NCBI GenBank assembly: GCA_033439795.1
Contig: JAUTDP010000014.1
Span: 124,001-188,000, forward strand
Direction of reading: 5' to 3'
DNA from: Sordaria brevicollis
Taxonomy: Eukaryota; Ascomycota; Sordariomycetes; Sordariales; Sordariaceae
Length of the DNA: 64,000 nt
In this document: in pieces, positions 12,172 through 22,409 of the stretch
Layout: the number at the start of each line of letters is the position of its first letter
How positions within the stretch are numbered: the stretch's first letter is position 1
Notes under the pieces: model-generated
The model's input: the letters and a program-made list of their open reading frames with translations, nothing else
The model's database searches: none
What the model was told of the DNA's origin: nothing
Program-made: the position numbers and the translations under genes

Positions 12172-13810
12172 GGTGTGTATGGTATTGGTGTCGATTGTGT
12201 TACTACTCGATAAGAGACTGTGATGCGCCGTGTGTTAAGAACCCGCAACAAGACACTGACTCTGGCAGGATATCAAATGGTGATGCACAACAAATGAAGC
12301 CCCTGTGATCAGATGAAAGGGTGAAGTTGAGAGAACCAAACACGCGCTCAGCTCATCACTTGATGAATGTCTCCCAGTCGATGATCAGCTGGCCCCCTCT
12401 GCTCCGCCCTTGTGGTTGATCCGATGGCGATAAGCTCAGCTTTCGATACCGCCCTTTCCCAGCCAGCTGGGGCGGGCGGGCGTCATACCTATCGTAGGTA
12501 CCGACGCCATCCATCCGCTTGGGCCATAGCCGATCAATAGTGTCGACGGTGCAAAAACACACGCGAATGGGTTGCTACGGGGACACGTCTTTGCAGCGAA
12601 TGAACGCGGGCGATAAACTCCCCGCGTGAGCCTATCACTCTGGTGCGACACTTGCCTGTTTGAAGTGGGCTTGTGAGTGAGTGTTGTCAGTGCTTGACTT
12701 CGTTGTTTCTCTCCAGACCGTCACTGGATGTTTTCTTGTTCTCTTCGTCCTTATCTCAAATCATTTGTGTTAGTAGTTTCCACATTCGATATAAAGGCTC
12801 TGCAGACATTCAGGTTGAATTGGGAAAGCCCGTGCATGCAGTAGCAAAAATTCGAATGTGATGAACGCGAACGCAACGCAGTTCGGATGCAGGGCAGGCT
12901 CGAACTTGCAATTCGAGCAACTTGAGAGAAGAGGCCGTCGAGGTGCGCTGAGGCTGGGTCTTGGCATGATGACAAAGTCTCCACCCGTGCCGCCGAAAAA
13001 GAGGGGACTCCCACAAAGAGGTTTTCAATTGCTCGTCACTGGTTGGATAGTGGAGCTGTCAAAGACCCCATTTTCCCCATATTTCTCCATCACAAGGCGA
13101 TCTCGGCGAAACTGCAGGGGGATACATCAGGGCTCTTTGTGATGCAATCGTGCCTTCCTGTTAAATTTGTCAAGGTCAGGTCCGTCAGAAGGAAGGAAAA
13201 ACCGCATTGACGCGAGAAAAGAGAAATCCGTCACAGCAAAGAACTGAAGCGAGCACAGGCTCATAAGAAGTTCAGTTTGTGAAGAGTGAACGCTACCTCT
13301 ACCTACTACCTAAGTACGCTTCCGTTGCGCAGGGCGAGCGTATCTTGGTACTACCTCCAACAACCCGCAGCAGCACGGATCATACCGTGACACTCGTGAT
13401 ACCTTTTGAATGGCACTTTGGAGGGCTTGGTTACTGCCATTTTCGGTATCGGCCATATCTTTGCCTTCTGTTATCTCTAGAGTCAACACCCTCTTGATAA
13501 CGAGACCTGCTGACTCGAAAGGGAACAGTGTTTGTGACTCTTTGGCTTTTCTCTCTTACAACCAAACTATCTATACCTGCCTAGTTCCACTTCCTGTTGC
13601 CATCTTCTTTTGGCCATTTCTCCAACTCATAAACACAACCGACATCGATTGCATTCGGCGGGTTCAAAGTTTGTCCGTTTCGACATTGGAGCACGACTCA
13701 TCCCCGCCCGGGAAACAAACAACGACTTTATTATTCTCCATCATCCAACTTTCCAATTCTTGCCAGTTTTATCTCTTGACCTCTTGTCGGTTTCCGTACC
13801 CGTAAGCGAC
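12172..13810. other. Divergent intergenic region between nuclease and PQ-loop transporter
   Basis: This holds the promoters of both neighbours. Pyrimidine-rich sequence precedes the transporter start. No coding region or RNA gene was recognised. Confidence 0.5.
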
Positions 13811-15190
13811 ATGGAGGCCCTCTTCAAAGCGCCCGACGTGGGCGAGGCACTATCGGGAGTGTTTGGAAGTGTCAGCTTGACGGCGTGGATATGTCTTTTG
13901 GTGAGCATAGCCAAGTTGCTGCTTTCCCTGATCGAATTACGCTGCTGACAGTCGACCTCCATGACAGCTTCCGCAGTTGATCACCAACTACAAGGCCAAG
14001 AGCGCTGATGGCTTGTCCATGAACTTCCTCATCATCTGGCTGCTGGGCGATATAGCGAATCTGTCTGGTAAGTGGCAACCAAGGAACCTACCCGCACCTA
14101 CCATCGGCCGATGTCGTATCGCGAATAGAGGCGGTACTTCCATCCGGTTTCTGTTCCGCTTCTGACTAACCATCATCTTGTTCGAAACAGGCGCACTCTG
14201 GACAAATCTGGCACCAACCGCCGTAGCACTTGCGTTGTACTTTTGCTTCGCCGATCTGGTCAGTGATCAATTTTGGGTTTAATAAGTTCCTTGTCCTCTT
14301 TTGAACCTATTCTGACCAATATCCCAATCTAGGTGCTCATTGGCCAATGCAGCTACTACAACGCCGTCAACGCACGCCGCCGCAGCCGCAGCGAGAGACA
14401 CGCCCGGAGTGCACGACATTCGTCTACCGAGACACACGAGACCGACACAACGGCTGTAGAGGACCCCTCTGAACATGACCCCCTGCTGGCCCATGACCAA
14501 CACCACCATCATCAACACCCGCGCCGGTCGCGCAGCGATTCTACCGGATTGCCAGGCTCTCATCGTCGACACTCGATGCGCCACAGGGAGAGCACTCTCG
14601 ACCCATTGACCAGGATCGTTACAGGAGAAGATGATACCCCCGACAGCAATCCGTGGCTGCATAACACCCTCAGCTTGGTAGCTGTCTGGGTCGTTGGCGC
14701 GGCAGGCTGGTTCATCAGCTACAAGATGGGTGCGTGGGATGTCGAGGACGGGTTACCCGATGGCGGAGATAACACAATCTCCCAAGAGCCCCAGGCCGTT
14801 ATTGGCATGATCCTGGGCTATTTCAGTGCCCTTTGCTACTTGTGGTACGTATACGACGACCCTTTGTTTCAGGCCATTGACCCGGTGCGACCATTCTTTG
14901 GAGACAAGGAAGCTAATCAACGTCCTAGCGCTCGAATCCCTCAAATTATCAAGAACTACCGTGAAAAATCTTGCGAGGGTCTTGCTTTATTGTTCTTCCT
15001 GCTCTCCCTTACAGGCAACTTCACCTATGGAGCAAGCGTGATCGCCTATTCCCAGGAGAAAGACTACTTTGTCAGGGCCCTGCCATGGCTTTTGGGCTCG
15101 CTCGGTACTATGGTCGAAGACTGCATCATCTTTGTCCAGTTCAGGCTTTACTCGCCGCAACGCGAACCAAAGACACACGGTACCGCTTGA
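13811..15190 (+). CDS. PQ-loop vacuolar amino-acid transporter, Ypq1/PQLC2 type
   Basis: Yeast Ypq proteins and human PQLC2 export basic amino acids across the vacuolar or lysosomal membrane. Five exons: 13811-13900, 13968-14067, 14191-14258, 14333-14844 and 14929-15190, 343 residues. Two PQ-loops are visible, LPQLITNYKAKSADGLS (from residue 31) and ARIPQIIKNYREKSCEGLALLF, each followed by hydrophobic helices; the layout fits a seven-helix protein. Between the loops is a long hydrophilic insert rich in Arg, Ser and His, with an acidic DPLLAHDQHH segment that may hold a sorting signal. The last intron (84 bp) is in phase and has no stop codon, so retention would insert 28 residues just before the second PQ motif. 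The substrate is inferred from family only. Confidence 0.88.
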
Positions 15191-16255
15191 AGAGCTGGCT
15201 CTTCTCCAACATACGAAGCAAACGACACGCATATGATGGAAGACACGGCCTACCTTTGAAAATCGGAATGGGCGTCTACGGGTTTAATGAGAATATATGG
15301 TAACGGTATGTGATGGGTGTCTTTTTTGGTATTTGATTCTGTTCTCGTGTTTTATCTTCGTTTTATCTCCTGGTTGCATTTTTTTGATCGGGATGGCATA
15401 TAAAATTTCTGTTTCTTGTATTTGAAGGCTTGGAGCATGGCGTAGAGGTGAAGGAGACATTGTCAGCGTTCCATTTTTCCCTGAACTTTCACGCATCGTC
15501 ACTGTATCTTTGTCATTTCAATACCATCGGTTCGTCAGCACCTCTGGCACGCTTTTGAGTCATGTTATTCCTCATGCTCTGACCGGCATAGACTCTAGGT
15601 TGGCGGTTGTTGCTGGTTCTTCTTGATAATGACTGAACTACGCTGTTGAGCAGCCTCCCCTGTCACTTCCTGCCAAGTAAATCTGAAAGGCCCGTGGTAC
15701 GGACAATTGACTCGAAGTTTTTGTCGAGTTTGCACGTCGGATATCTTACTCTGGAAACGGAGCTTGAGCCAGGCCACGACATCGCACAGGTGCCGCCACC
15801 TGCTGGATCGATCTCTGGGGTGCGATCATGAAAGGGGTGCTTCTTTCCACGGCGTCACTGTTGTTCTTGCTGTTCTTTTTTTTTTTTTTTTTACAAAAAA
15901 AAAAAAAAAAAAAAAGAAAAGAAAAAAAAAAACCGGCCGGCCATACCTGGACAGCCGGCTGTTCCTGACCCATTATGCCATGGCATACGAAAAGCCCTTA
16001 CTCGTCGAATCGATTTCTGAGAAGCTACGATCATCGATACACAAGAGGCGGAAATCACACTCAAGCTCAAGGCAAGGACTTGTGTTGCTCTCTGGCAAAC
16101 CGAAACATGTAAAACCGCCTGTTTATGCTCTTTCAACCTAGGCTTTCGCATCCATCAACCTGCCAAACTTCCCGTCCCACATTCGCCGCAGCTTTGCAGC
16201 ATCCGATTCCACGCAAGACGGCGATCTCACACAACCTCTTATCATTAACACCAAG
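15191..16255. other. Intergenic with a T-run/A-run inverted homopolymer
   Basis: 3' region of the transporter and promoter of the following gene. Apart from the homopolymer pair at 15876-15932, I see nothing distinctive. Confidence 0.5.
15876..15932. repeat. T17-AC-A21 inverted homopolymer tract
   Basis: Seventeen T (15876-15892), a two-base spacer AC, then twenty-one A (15895-15915) and further A-rich sequence to 15932. It could fold into a hairpin of only A:T pairs. It ends next to CCGGCCGG. Confidence 0.9.
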
Positions 16256-19200
16256 ATGCCACCCACTGAAGATATTCAATACGCACCGCCCGGATCATAC
16301 CTGGCTTACAAGCGAAATGGAAGACTTCTTCTCCGTTGGATTGTCCGCACTGTTCACGCAATCATCAATTCTAGGGATGCAGCTCATCAACATGAACTTG
16401 ACTGGAGAATGTTGAAGCCTGTGGCTGGTCTCCCAGGGCAGAATTGGCCAAAGGAGTTGGTCTCTGATCCATCCCGTACTGGATATTTCAACCGGATCAG
16501 ACTCTACAACTTTTGCAATTTCATCAGCAAGCATCTGGACACCTTACCCACTGAAATTGTGGCCTTGTTTCTGAATATCATTGACGCAAGAGCCATTGCT
16601 CATACCACATGGCAAGCGCTCACAGTCAGGCGCTCAGGCAACGCGGAAACCAACGATTACTTTGTCCTTAGCTGTGATCTCGACAGTTTTTGGAGCGCCT
16701 TTAATACGCTCAGAGGGTTTGACAACATGCAACATGCCTGTGCAGATCTAGGAGCCTTCTCGGAATACTCTTTACCGAAGAGCGAAGAAGACATTGATCG
16801 TCTGGTCCCTGGAATGCTTTCCATCCATCATCGGTTCTCAACTTCCAGCACATCAAAGACCCAAGGAAGAGCCGCTCTTCCCCCTGAGGATTTGCCGTTG
16901 AGTTGCTATGACATCGACGACCCTGTCTATGTCAACGGTCGTTTCACTGCCAACGGAGATACCTGGAGGATGGCAGCTTACGACCTGTTCAAGGAGTTTG
17001 CGCGTCTCAGGGTGTTTCTTCAAGACAATTGGGAGGAAACTGTACTTGATGGCAGGAACAGCGCCATTGCCGCCAGGATTGGGTATACGGCTCTGAGTCT
17101 AATCAACACATATCATCATGACATGATTCCCAAAGAAATACGGTACATCGACCTTATCGGATGTTTTACCGACTATCAAGGGCCCGGAAGTTATGTTCCC
17201 CCATTTGCGGTCTCCGTCTTCGGCGTTGGCGCAGACGGTGCCCTTTCAAGGGCTGAATATCACTACGTGGACATGAAGGAACGGCTCATGATATACACGT
17301 TTGAGTCACTCGTGGAGTTTTTCACCGACTTTCACGTCAATAAAAACGGAAAGCCCACCGATCACATGGACAAAATTCTCCGAAGATGGGATCCCAGTAT
17401 CGACCCAAGGTTGATCCCAAATGCACAATTGCTACAGTGGCGCCATATCTATACCATCAAGCTTCTCTGGTCCCTTTTCTACAAGTATGGTTATCGCACC
17501 TTTGTGGAACAACGTCTCGCCGAAGCTACTGGGGAGCCTCTCGCCAGCGAGGGGGAAAACAAACACAATCCGGATAGATCGGTTTCGGATTGGTATGAAA
17601 ACTTGTGGTCAAGCATGGCCTCCGTTGCCGGCATGCCTGGGAAGGAGCCAGTCACCGAAGGCATGATTCAACGTAGCATTAAGGCCACCACCGTCTTCAC
17701 ACTTCAACACATGGTGGATTCTTTTACTATTTCAAGGGGCTGGACGCTCGATCCTATCCGGGGTCATGAATTGCAGAGACCTCCTTCGGACAACATGTTT
17801 TTCCCAGCGCGAGACTTGCAGTGCCTCTTTACCGCTGATGGCAACCTCGGTTTGTCGGATTCTTTCTTGCCTCTATTATGCCGCTCGGACGTCGAACTGG
17901 GGGAGCGTACCGACCAGCTCGAGAAACTGGATTCAAAGTTGCGACTTGAGAAGACCGCTGAAGGCGGACGTGCAGAGCTCTCTTTCCTAAAGGATGCAGC
18001 TCAAGCTTACAGTTTCGCTCGAAAATTCCAAAGCGGAGAACAGCAGCATCAAGCCGTCTCTGCAGCCTTCCTGTGGGGGTTCTCCCCCTTCGAATGTGGT
18101 TTAGTTCTTGCGCAGGCATTAGGGAATGCTGCCCATGTCAGCCACTCGTTCGACTTCGGCTTCAACAAGGAGCCCCTGCTCCTGGTACACTTGCACAACA
18201 TGTTGGTTCTTGAAGGATATTTGAAAGAGCCCGTTCCTCATGACCTCAAATTGAGCAAGTATCTCAACAGCCTGGTGGTGAAAGCGGCGAAGACCCCGGA
18301 GCACGGTCAAGCTGGTCCACAATACGACCGGGCTTTGAGAAAGGCCCTCAAGTGTCTCAGTGAGGGAGTCCCGCAATCGGCATTCGGTCGCCTATGGGAT
18401 GGGAAGCACGGGATCGGGAGCAACGGCCACCTGCAGAACCTTCAGAGGTTCCTGGAAAATTCCAGTACTACCATTGGTGAAACACAACGAGGCCCGCGAG
18501 TCAAGGAGAACGGCTCCAAGAAGGACCTTGAGTACACCATCAAATCCGGCCGTGGTCGTGCACAGATAATTCTGAAGGGTCTACAAGACGTTGGTTATGA
18601 TTACAAGAAATTGATGCCTGGAAAGGTGCTCGAAGGGCCGGATGGAAACAAAGTCATGGTGAACTTCCTTGATATCCTTGAACTGCTGAAAGCCGAGTTC
18701 TCCATCGACATGCACGGCGGTTATTCCATTAATCCTGCGATCCAGATTGTGTTTACCCAACAGGCAATCACGATTTTTGAATCCATCGAACGTGAGCTAG
18801 CTGCTTTGAGGGACCCGTTGTACCTGGAAATATACGGAGATCCGGACTTGAAGAAGAAGGATGAGGACTCAGCAACAAAAGATGGAGACCCAAAGAATGA
18901 AGAGACCCCAAAGAAGGACGAGACCCCAAAGAAGGAGGAAATTCGAACGAAGGAAGAGAGCCCAGCGAAGGAAGATAGCCCAAAGAAGGATGAGGCCCCC
19001 AAGAAGGAAGAGACCCCCAAGAAGGAAGAGACGTCAAAGGACGGTGATGGCGAAAATATTCTGAGCGCAGGAAAGCAAAAGAAGCCCGATCCTGCCTTGC
19101 TTGCCAAGCGCACGCGTTTGGTTGAGCGTCTATTGACGCGAAGCCTGAAACCGCCCGGGACAAAGACAGCGATTGAGGTGACCGTTAAAGCGTTTGAAGA

Positions 19201-19354
19201 TGAAGGCAACTACTATATGTTAAGGCGCCAGGGTCAGGGTGACGAAGCAGATGATGACGGGGAGAAAAAGGAGAGTGAGGAGCAGGTGATAGAGGACAAT
19301 TTGTGGAGGGGTTTGGAGCCGGCTTCTCAGGGGCTTCCTTGTCCGGTTATGTGA
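16256..19354 (+). CDS. Large single-exon protein of unknown function, DUF6604-like, with Lys/Glu repeat tail
   Basis: 1032 residues without introns. The N-terminus (YAPPGSYLAYKRNGRLLLRWIVRT...) and the following helical region resemble the fungal DUF6604 N-terminal domain as I remember it; this was not checked. The middle part (about 150-850) is mostly alpha-helical in character with no catalytic motif I recognise. Residues about 865-925 form a charged repeat of units like TPKKDE, TPKKEE and SPAKED, probably disordered or coiled. The tail ends acidic. No signal peptide or membrane helix is seen. The ATG at 16256 follows a pyrimidine/adenine leader with CACCAAG just before it, a good start context. 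Function unknown. Confidence 0.88.
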   Translation: MPPTEDIQYAPPGSYLAYKRNGRLLLRWIVRTVHAIINSRDAAHQHELDWRMLKPVAGLPGQNWPKELVSDPSRTGYFNRIRLYNFCNFISKHLDTLPTEIVALFLNIIDARAIAHTTWQALTVRRSGNAETNDYFVLSCDLDSFWSAFNTLRGFDNMQHACADLGAFSEYSLPKSEEDIDRLVPGMLSIHHRFSTSSTSKTQGRAALPPEDLPLSCYDIDDPVYVNGRFTANGDTWRMAAYDLFKEFARLRVFLQDNWEETVLDGRNSAIAARIGYTALSLINTYHHDMIPKEIRYIDLIGCFTDYQGPGSYVPPFAVSVFGVGADGALSRAEYHYVDMKERLMIYTFESLVEFFTDFHVNKNGKPTDHMDKILRRWDPSIDPRLIPNAQLLQWRHIYTIKLLWSLFYKYGYRTFVEQRLAEATGEPLASEGENKHNPDRSVSDWYENLWSSMASVAGMPGKEPVTEGMIQRSIKATTVFTLQHMVDSFTISRGWTLDPIRGHELQRPPSDNMFFPARDLQCLFTADGNLGLSDSFLPLLCRSDVELGERTDQLEKLDSKLRLEKTAEGGRAELSFLKDAAQAYSFARKFQSGEQQHQAVSAAFLWGFSPFECGLVLAQALGNAAHVSHSFDFGFNKEPLLLVHLHNMLVLEGYLKEPVPHDLKLSKYLNSLVVKAAKTPEHGQAGPQYDRALRKALKCLSEGVPQSAFGRLWDGKHGIGSNGHLQNLQRFLENSSTTIGETQRGPRVKENGSKKDLEYTIKSGRGRAQIILKGLQDVGYDYKKLMPGKVLEGPDGNKVMVNFLDILELLKAEFSIDMHGGYSINPAIQIVFTQQAITIFESIERELAALRDPLYLEIYGDPDLKKKDEDSATKDGDPKNEETPKKDETPKKEEIRTKEESPAKEDSPKKDEAPKKEETPKKEETSKDGDGENILSAGKQKKPDPALLAKRTRLVERLLTRSLKPPGTKTAIEVTVKAFEDEGNYYMLRRQGQGDEADDDGEKKESEEQVIEDNLWRGLEPASQGLPCPVM
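18858..19045 (+). repeat. Degenerate tandem repeat coding (T/S)PKK(D/E)E units
   Basis: About ten imperfect units of 15 to 24 bases encode alternating PKKDE, PKKEE and PAKED motifs in the C-terminal part of the 1032-residue protein. Confidence 0.8.
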
Positions 19355-19644
19355 ATGTTGTATTGGGCAAGGGGCACCATCGATTATACTTGTATGGAAT
19401 GAACAAAGTGTCAGCGTTATTTTGTACATGTAGATGTAAACATTGTAGCGAATTTCAGATAAGACTGAAATGATTTTGTGTTATATTTTACAGACCAGCT
19501 GCTGACTAAGTTTAGACACTGACAGAATGTAAAAACTCAAAAAAACAACGCCCATCATGCCACCACCTAAACCATACGTCAAACGCCTCTCAAATAATCT
19601 GTCAAGCAGTTTTTCTCATACACTCAACCTCTCCTTCACCTTGA

Positions 19645-20397
19645 TCATCCTATGCTTGTACGCTCATCTGGCTGTGACGACGATGACGAGGAGGACCGTG
19701 TATAGGACCGAGAGCGTACCTCTAGCGACAATGTTGAAGCCCCCATGGATGGCAGTGAAGTCCTTCCTGCATAGGAGGACTCCAACAACAAATTCGAAAA
19801 CGTTGGCAGGTTTCCCCAATCTTGACCCTTCGGCTCCATGTCCATGTCCATGTCCATGTCCATATCGAACTCCCCTCTTGGAGGAAGAAGGTGAACGCGA
19901 AGCTCATTCCCAGGTTGTTCCCGAGCCGGCTCTTGCAACCAGCTTGCGACTGGAGACGTTGGTGGCTTGAAACCTCTGTTGGCATTGAGGTAGTCGTTCA
20001 GTTGTTTGGATTGTCGTTGCTTGTTGTTTTGGTCTTGCTCATCATGCCTTCCTCGGCTGCTGACGGAAGATGAGGTAGTGGTAGTCTTGGGTTCAGTGTT
20101 TCTGTGATGGTGGCCGTTGTTTCTTCGACTTTGACTTTGACTTGACTCCGGGTGCTTTCTGCTGCTCTCGGTGGAGCGAACGGTTTGTGATGGAGACATC
20201 ATAAATGAGTCGAATGTCGATTTGCCTAAGAAGATGGGCTTGAGTGTCTGATGAGGCGTGCAGTAGGTAGATGAGGCTGGGTGATATGTCAGTGGACGGT
20301 TCAGGTATTGTTGAGGGGATAAACAAATGGTGTAAATGCTTACCTGTCTTCTGTTTGGAAGCTGATATGCTCGTACTCCTAGGAGTATTTGGGACAC
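19645..20397 (-). CDS. Possible low-complexity Ser/Gln-rich protein
   Basis: An open frame of 250 residues, rich in Ser, Thr, Asn, Gln and Arg, with a run of Asp-Met repeats (MDMDMDMDM) encoded by CCATGT hexamers near 19838-19864. No domain is recognised. A donor-like GTAAGC at 20342 and an acceptor CACCCAG near 20280 suggest part of the frame could be an intron, but joining them gives an early stop, so the true 5' structure is unclear. An alternative start is the Met-Met pair near 20210. It may be real but poorly conserved, or not a gene. Confidence 0.4.
   Translation of the reverse strand: MSQILLGVRAYQLPNRRQVSIYTICLSPQQYLNRPLTYHPASSTYCTPHQTLKPIFLGKSTFDSFMMSPSQTVRSTESSRKHPESSQSQSRRNNGHHHRNTEPKTTTTSSSVSSRGRHDEQDQNNKQRQSKQLNDYLNANRGFKPPTSPVASWLQEPAREQPGNELRVHLLPPRGEFDMDMDMDMDMEPKGQDWGNLPTFSNLLLESSYAGRTSLPSMGASTLSLEVRSRSYTRSSSSSSSQPDERTSIG
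19838..19864. repeat. CCATGT hexamer repeat
   Basis: Four to five units of CCATGT; on the minus strand they encode Asp-Met repeats in the low-complexity ORF. Confidence 0.9.
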
Positions 20398-22035
20398 TTA
20401 ACCGTCGGGAAAAGAAGGAACTGACTTCGTGAGTTGCAACAATAGGTTATGATCAAGGGACTCTTGAACCTTTTATCTCAATCGAAGATACTGAAGCTCC
20501 CCTATCTAGTTCCCTATTCAAGCCTTTCCGTTCATCTTCATCTCGAGCAGCGACCGCACCTCAGCAGGCAGGACGCTATTATCAGGCCAGCCAAGGCCAA
20601 CATAAAACCTTATTTCATGTATCTTCCCCTCTTTCATCCCAAGAATCAACGGCACCAACTATCCGATTCCGGGACCGAAGAAGCCAGGCATGCCAGCGAA
20701 GCAGTTCCAAAAAATTTGTCCTAACCCCGCATCACGACGGACTACCCGCATCGTGACGGCCAACCCGAGACGAGACGTCACTCAGTCGACTACAGCTGCA
20801 TCGAGTAGGTACCTATCTCTACACACCGACTCGGCCGATCAGAGCACCTCAGGCTGACAGCCCCCACGCTCCTCCGTATCTACGGGAAGGCCTGTTGGGA
20901 TTGGATTGGGCCCGATGAGCTACCTAGATCCAGGATCCGTGATGGACCACATGGGCAAAACGTGAACGAACCTCAAAAGCTAATCCAAGAAGGCAGTGGC
21001 AATCGAGGTGAGGTAGCCTGAAAGTGGTAGCTGCATCTCAGTTGCCAACTGAAACGGAAGGGGTCTTCTTGAGTTTGGTGTACTAAAATGTGCTCGTATG
21101 ACGTGATGAGGGGAGGGGAGGTAGAGGTGGCCGTAGAGGTACCCAACTTGAGTCTTGAAGTCTGCTGCAGTGGAAGGACCGAAGGAGGGGGAGTTAGAAA
21201 GTCACCGGACTTCATGACTCTGGCTGGGTGGACACTCGAAGTTGGAAAGAACGATGAGAGACTGGACTGCTATTGACGATTACCCTCGTACCGTAACAAC
21301 TTGAATTGGACGAGCAATGGAGCCTCTCACGGGATTGGTCAATTTCCCATCGCCGTTAAACACAGAGAGGTACCTTATCAGTGTACTGACCAGGCTGAGC
21401 AATTCAGTGGGTGGCGACTTCCATTCTCGAGTGTTTCGTTTCAAAGGAAGGAAGGAAGGAGGCTGGCATCTTGGCTTGGCTTGCTTTCGCGTTTCATCCT
21501 CAGGTGGGTGAGTGGTGATCACCCGCACACCCACCCACCCACCCACCCGCATTTTCGGGAGTTGCCATCCATGCGGTCACGCCCTGGTCAGAGAGTGAGC
21601 ATCTTGAGAGCCTCATCAGGCCACTGGGAGTGGGGAGCAAAAAGAGGAAGGAAGGTACGAGCGAAAGGCAGAACCGGACGGACACTAGGCAGTCGCGCCT
21701 GCCTAGTTTATTCAGCATTACGGATCTGGAGTATTGTACAATCCAGATTCGTCCCCAAACTCGGTCATAACGGATCACGATGAAGGCAGTGAAGAGTAGA
21801 CAAGCAAAATGTGATCATCATCAAGACCACTTTCAAATTTCTTCATAAACTTAAGAGGGTAAGAAAGAGGGGGTATAATCCAGTATAGCATCCCAAAAGC
21901 GACCTCTTCTCATCTCATCTCATTTCATCTCACTTCATCTCTTCATTCTTCAGCGCTTTCCGCCTCCCCATTATCACCATCACCATCACCATCACCCTCA
22001 CCCTCACCACCATCATAGCATCTGCAGTTGCAAAT
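20398..22035. other. Intergenic, no recognisable gene
   Basis: Holds a CCCA tandem run at about 21525-21549 and a TCACCA/TCACCC trinucleotide-like tract at about 21974-22010, which lies in the 3' region of the zinc-finger gene. Nothing coding was recognised. Confidence 0.45.
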
Positions 22036-22401
22036 TCACCACCTAACATCCCTCACACTACTCCCACTTCCACTCGCCGTCAACACCCCAGGCACAGAAA
22101 ACCCACTTGCCCCATCATCACCTCCAACACCCGCATTCATGACGACAGTACTAGTGATACTACTCCAATCATCTCCTCCACCATAATCCGTTCCGAAATC
22201 CAACTCAAATTTATCCAAAAGGCTCTCAGCCGGCAAAGAAAGCGGGGGTATCATAAACTGATTCTGGATCTGATCCTGGTTCTGGTTCTGGTCTTGTTGC
22301 AGCAGCTGCTTAGAAGAAGCAGTCATGTTCGTCGTAGCAGCTAGTGTGGTTTCGAAAAAGGTGACTGCCTCGGGGGTTTCGTAGATGGTTTCAACGGGCA
22401 A
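22036..22401 (-). pseudogene. Displaced coding-like segment downstream of the zinc-finger gene
   Basis: Directly after the TGA of the C2H2 gene (22412-22410), a different frame stays open for 121 codons, and the same frame is also open further upstream across the junction. Its product has protein-like composition (VETIYETPEAVTFFETTLAATTN, a Gln/Asn run, then IPPLSLPAESLLDKFELDFG and an acidic patch). No AG acceptor lies in the stretch just before it, so a simple intron does not join it to the zinc-finger frame. A one-base loss in this strain or sequence would explain the pattern. It could also be chance. Confidence 0.4.
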
Positions 22402-22409
22402 AGAAAATT

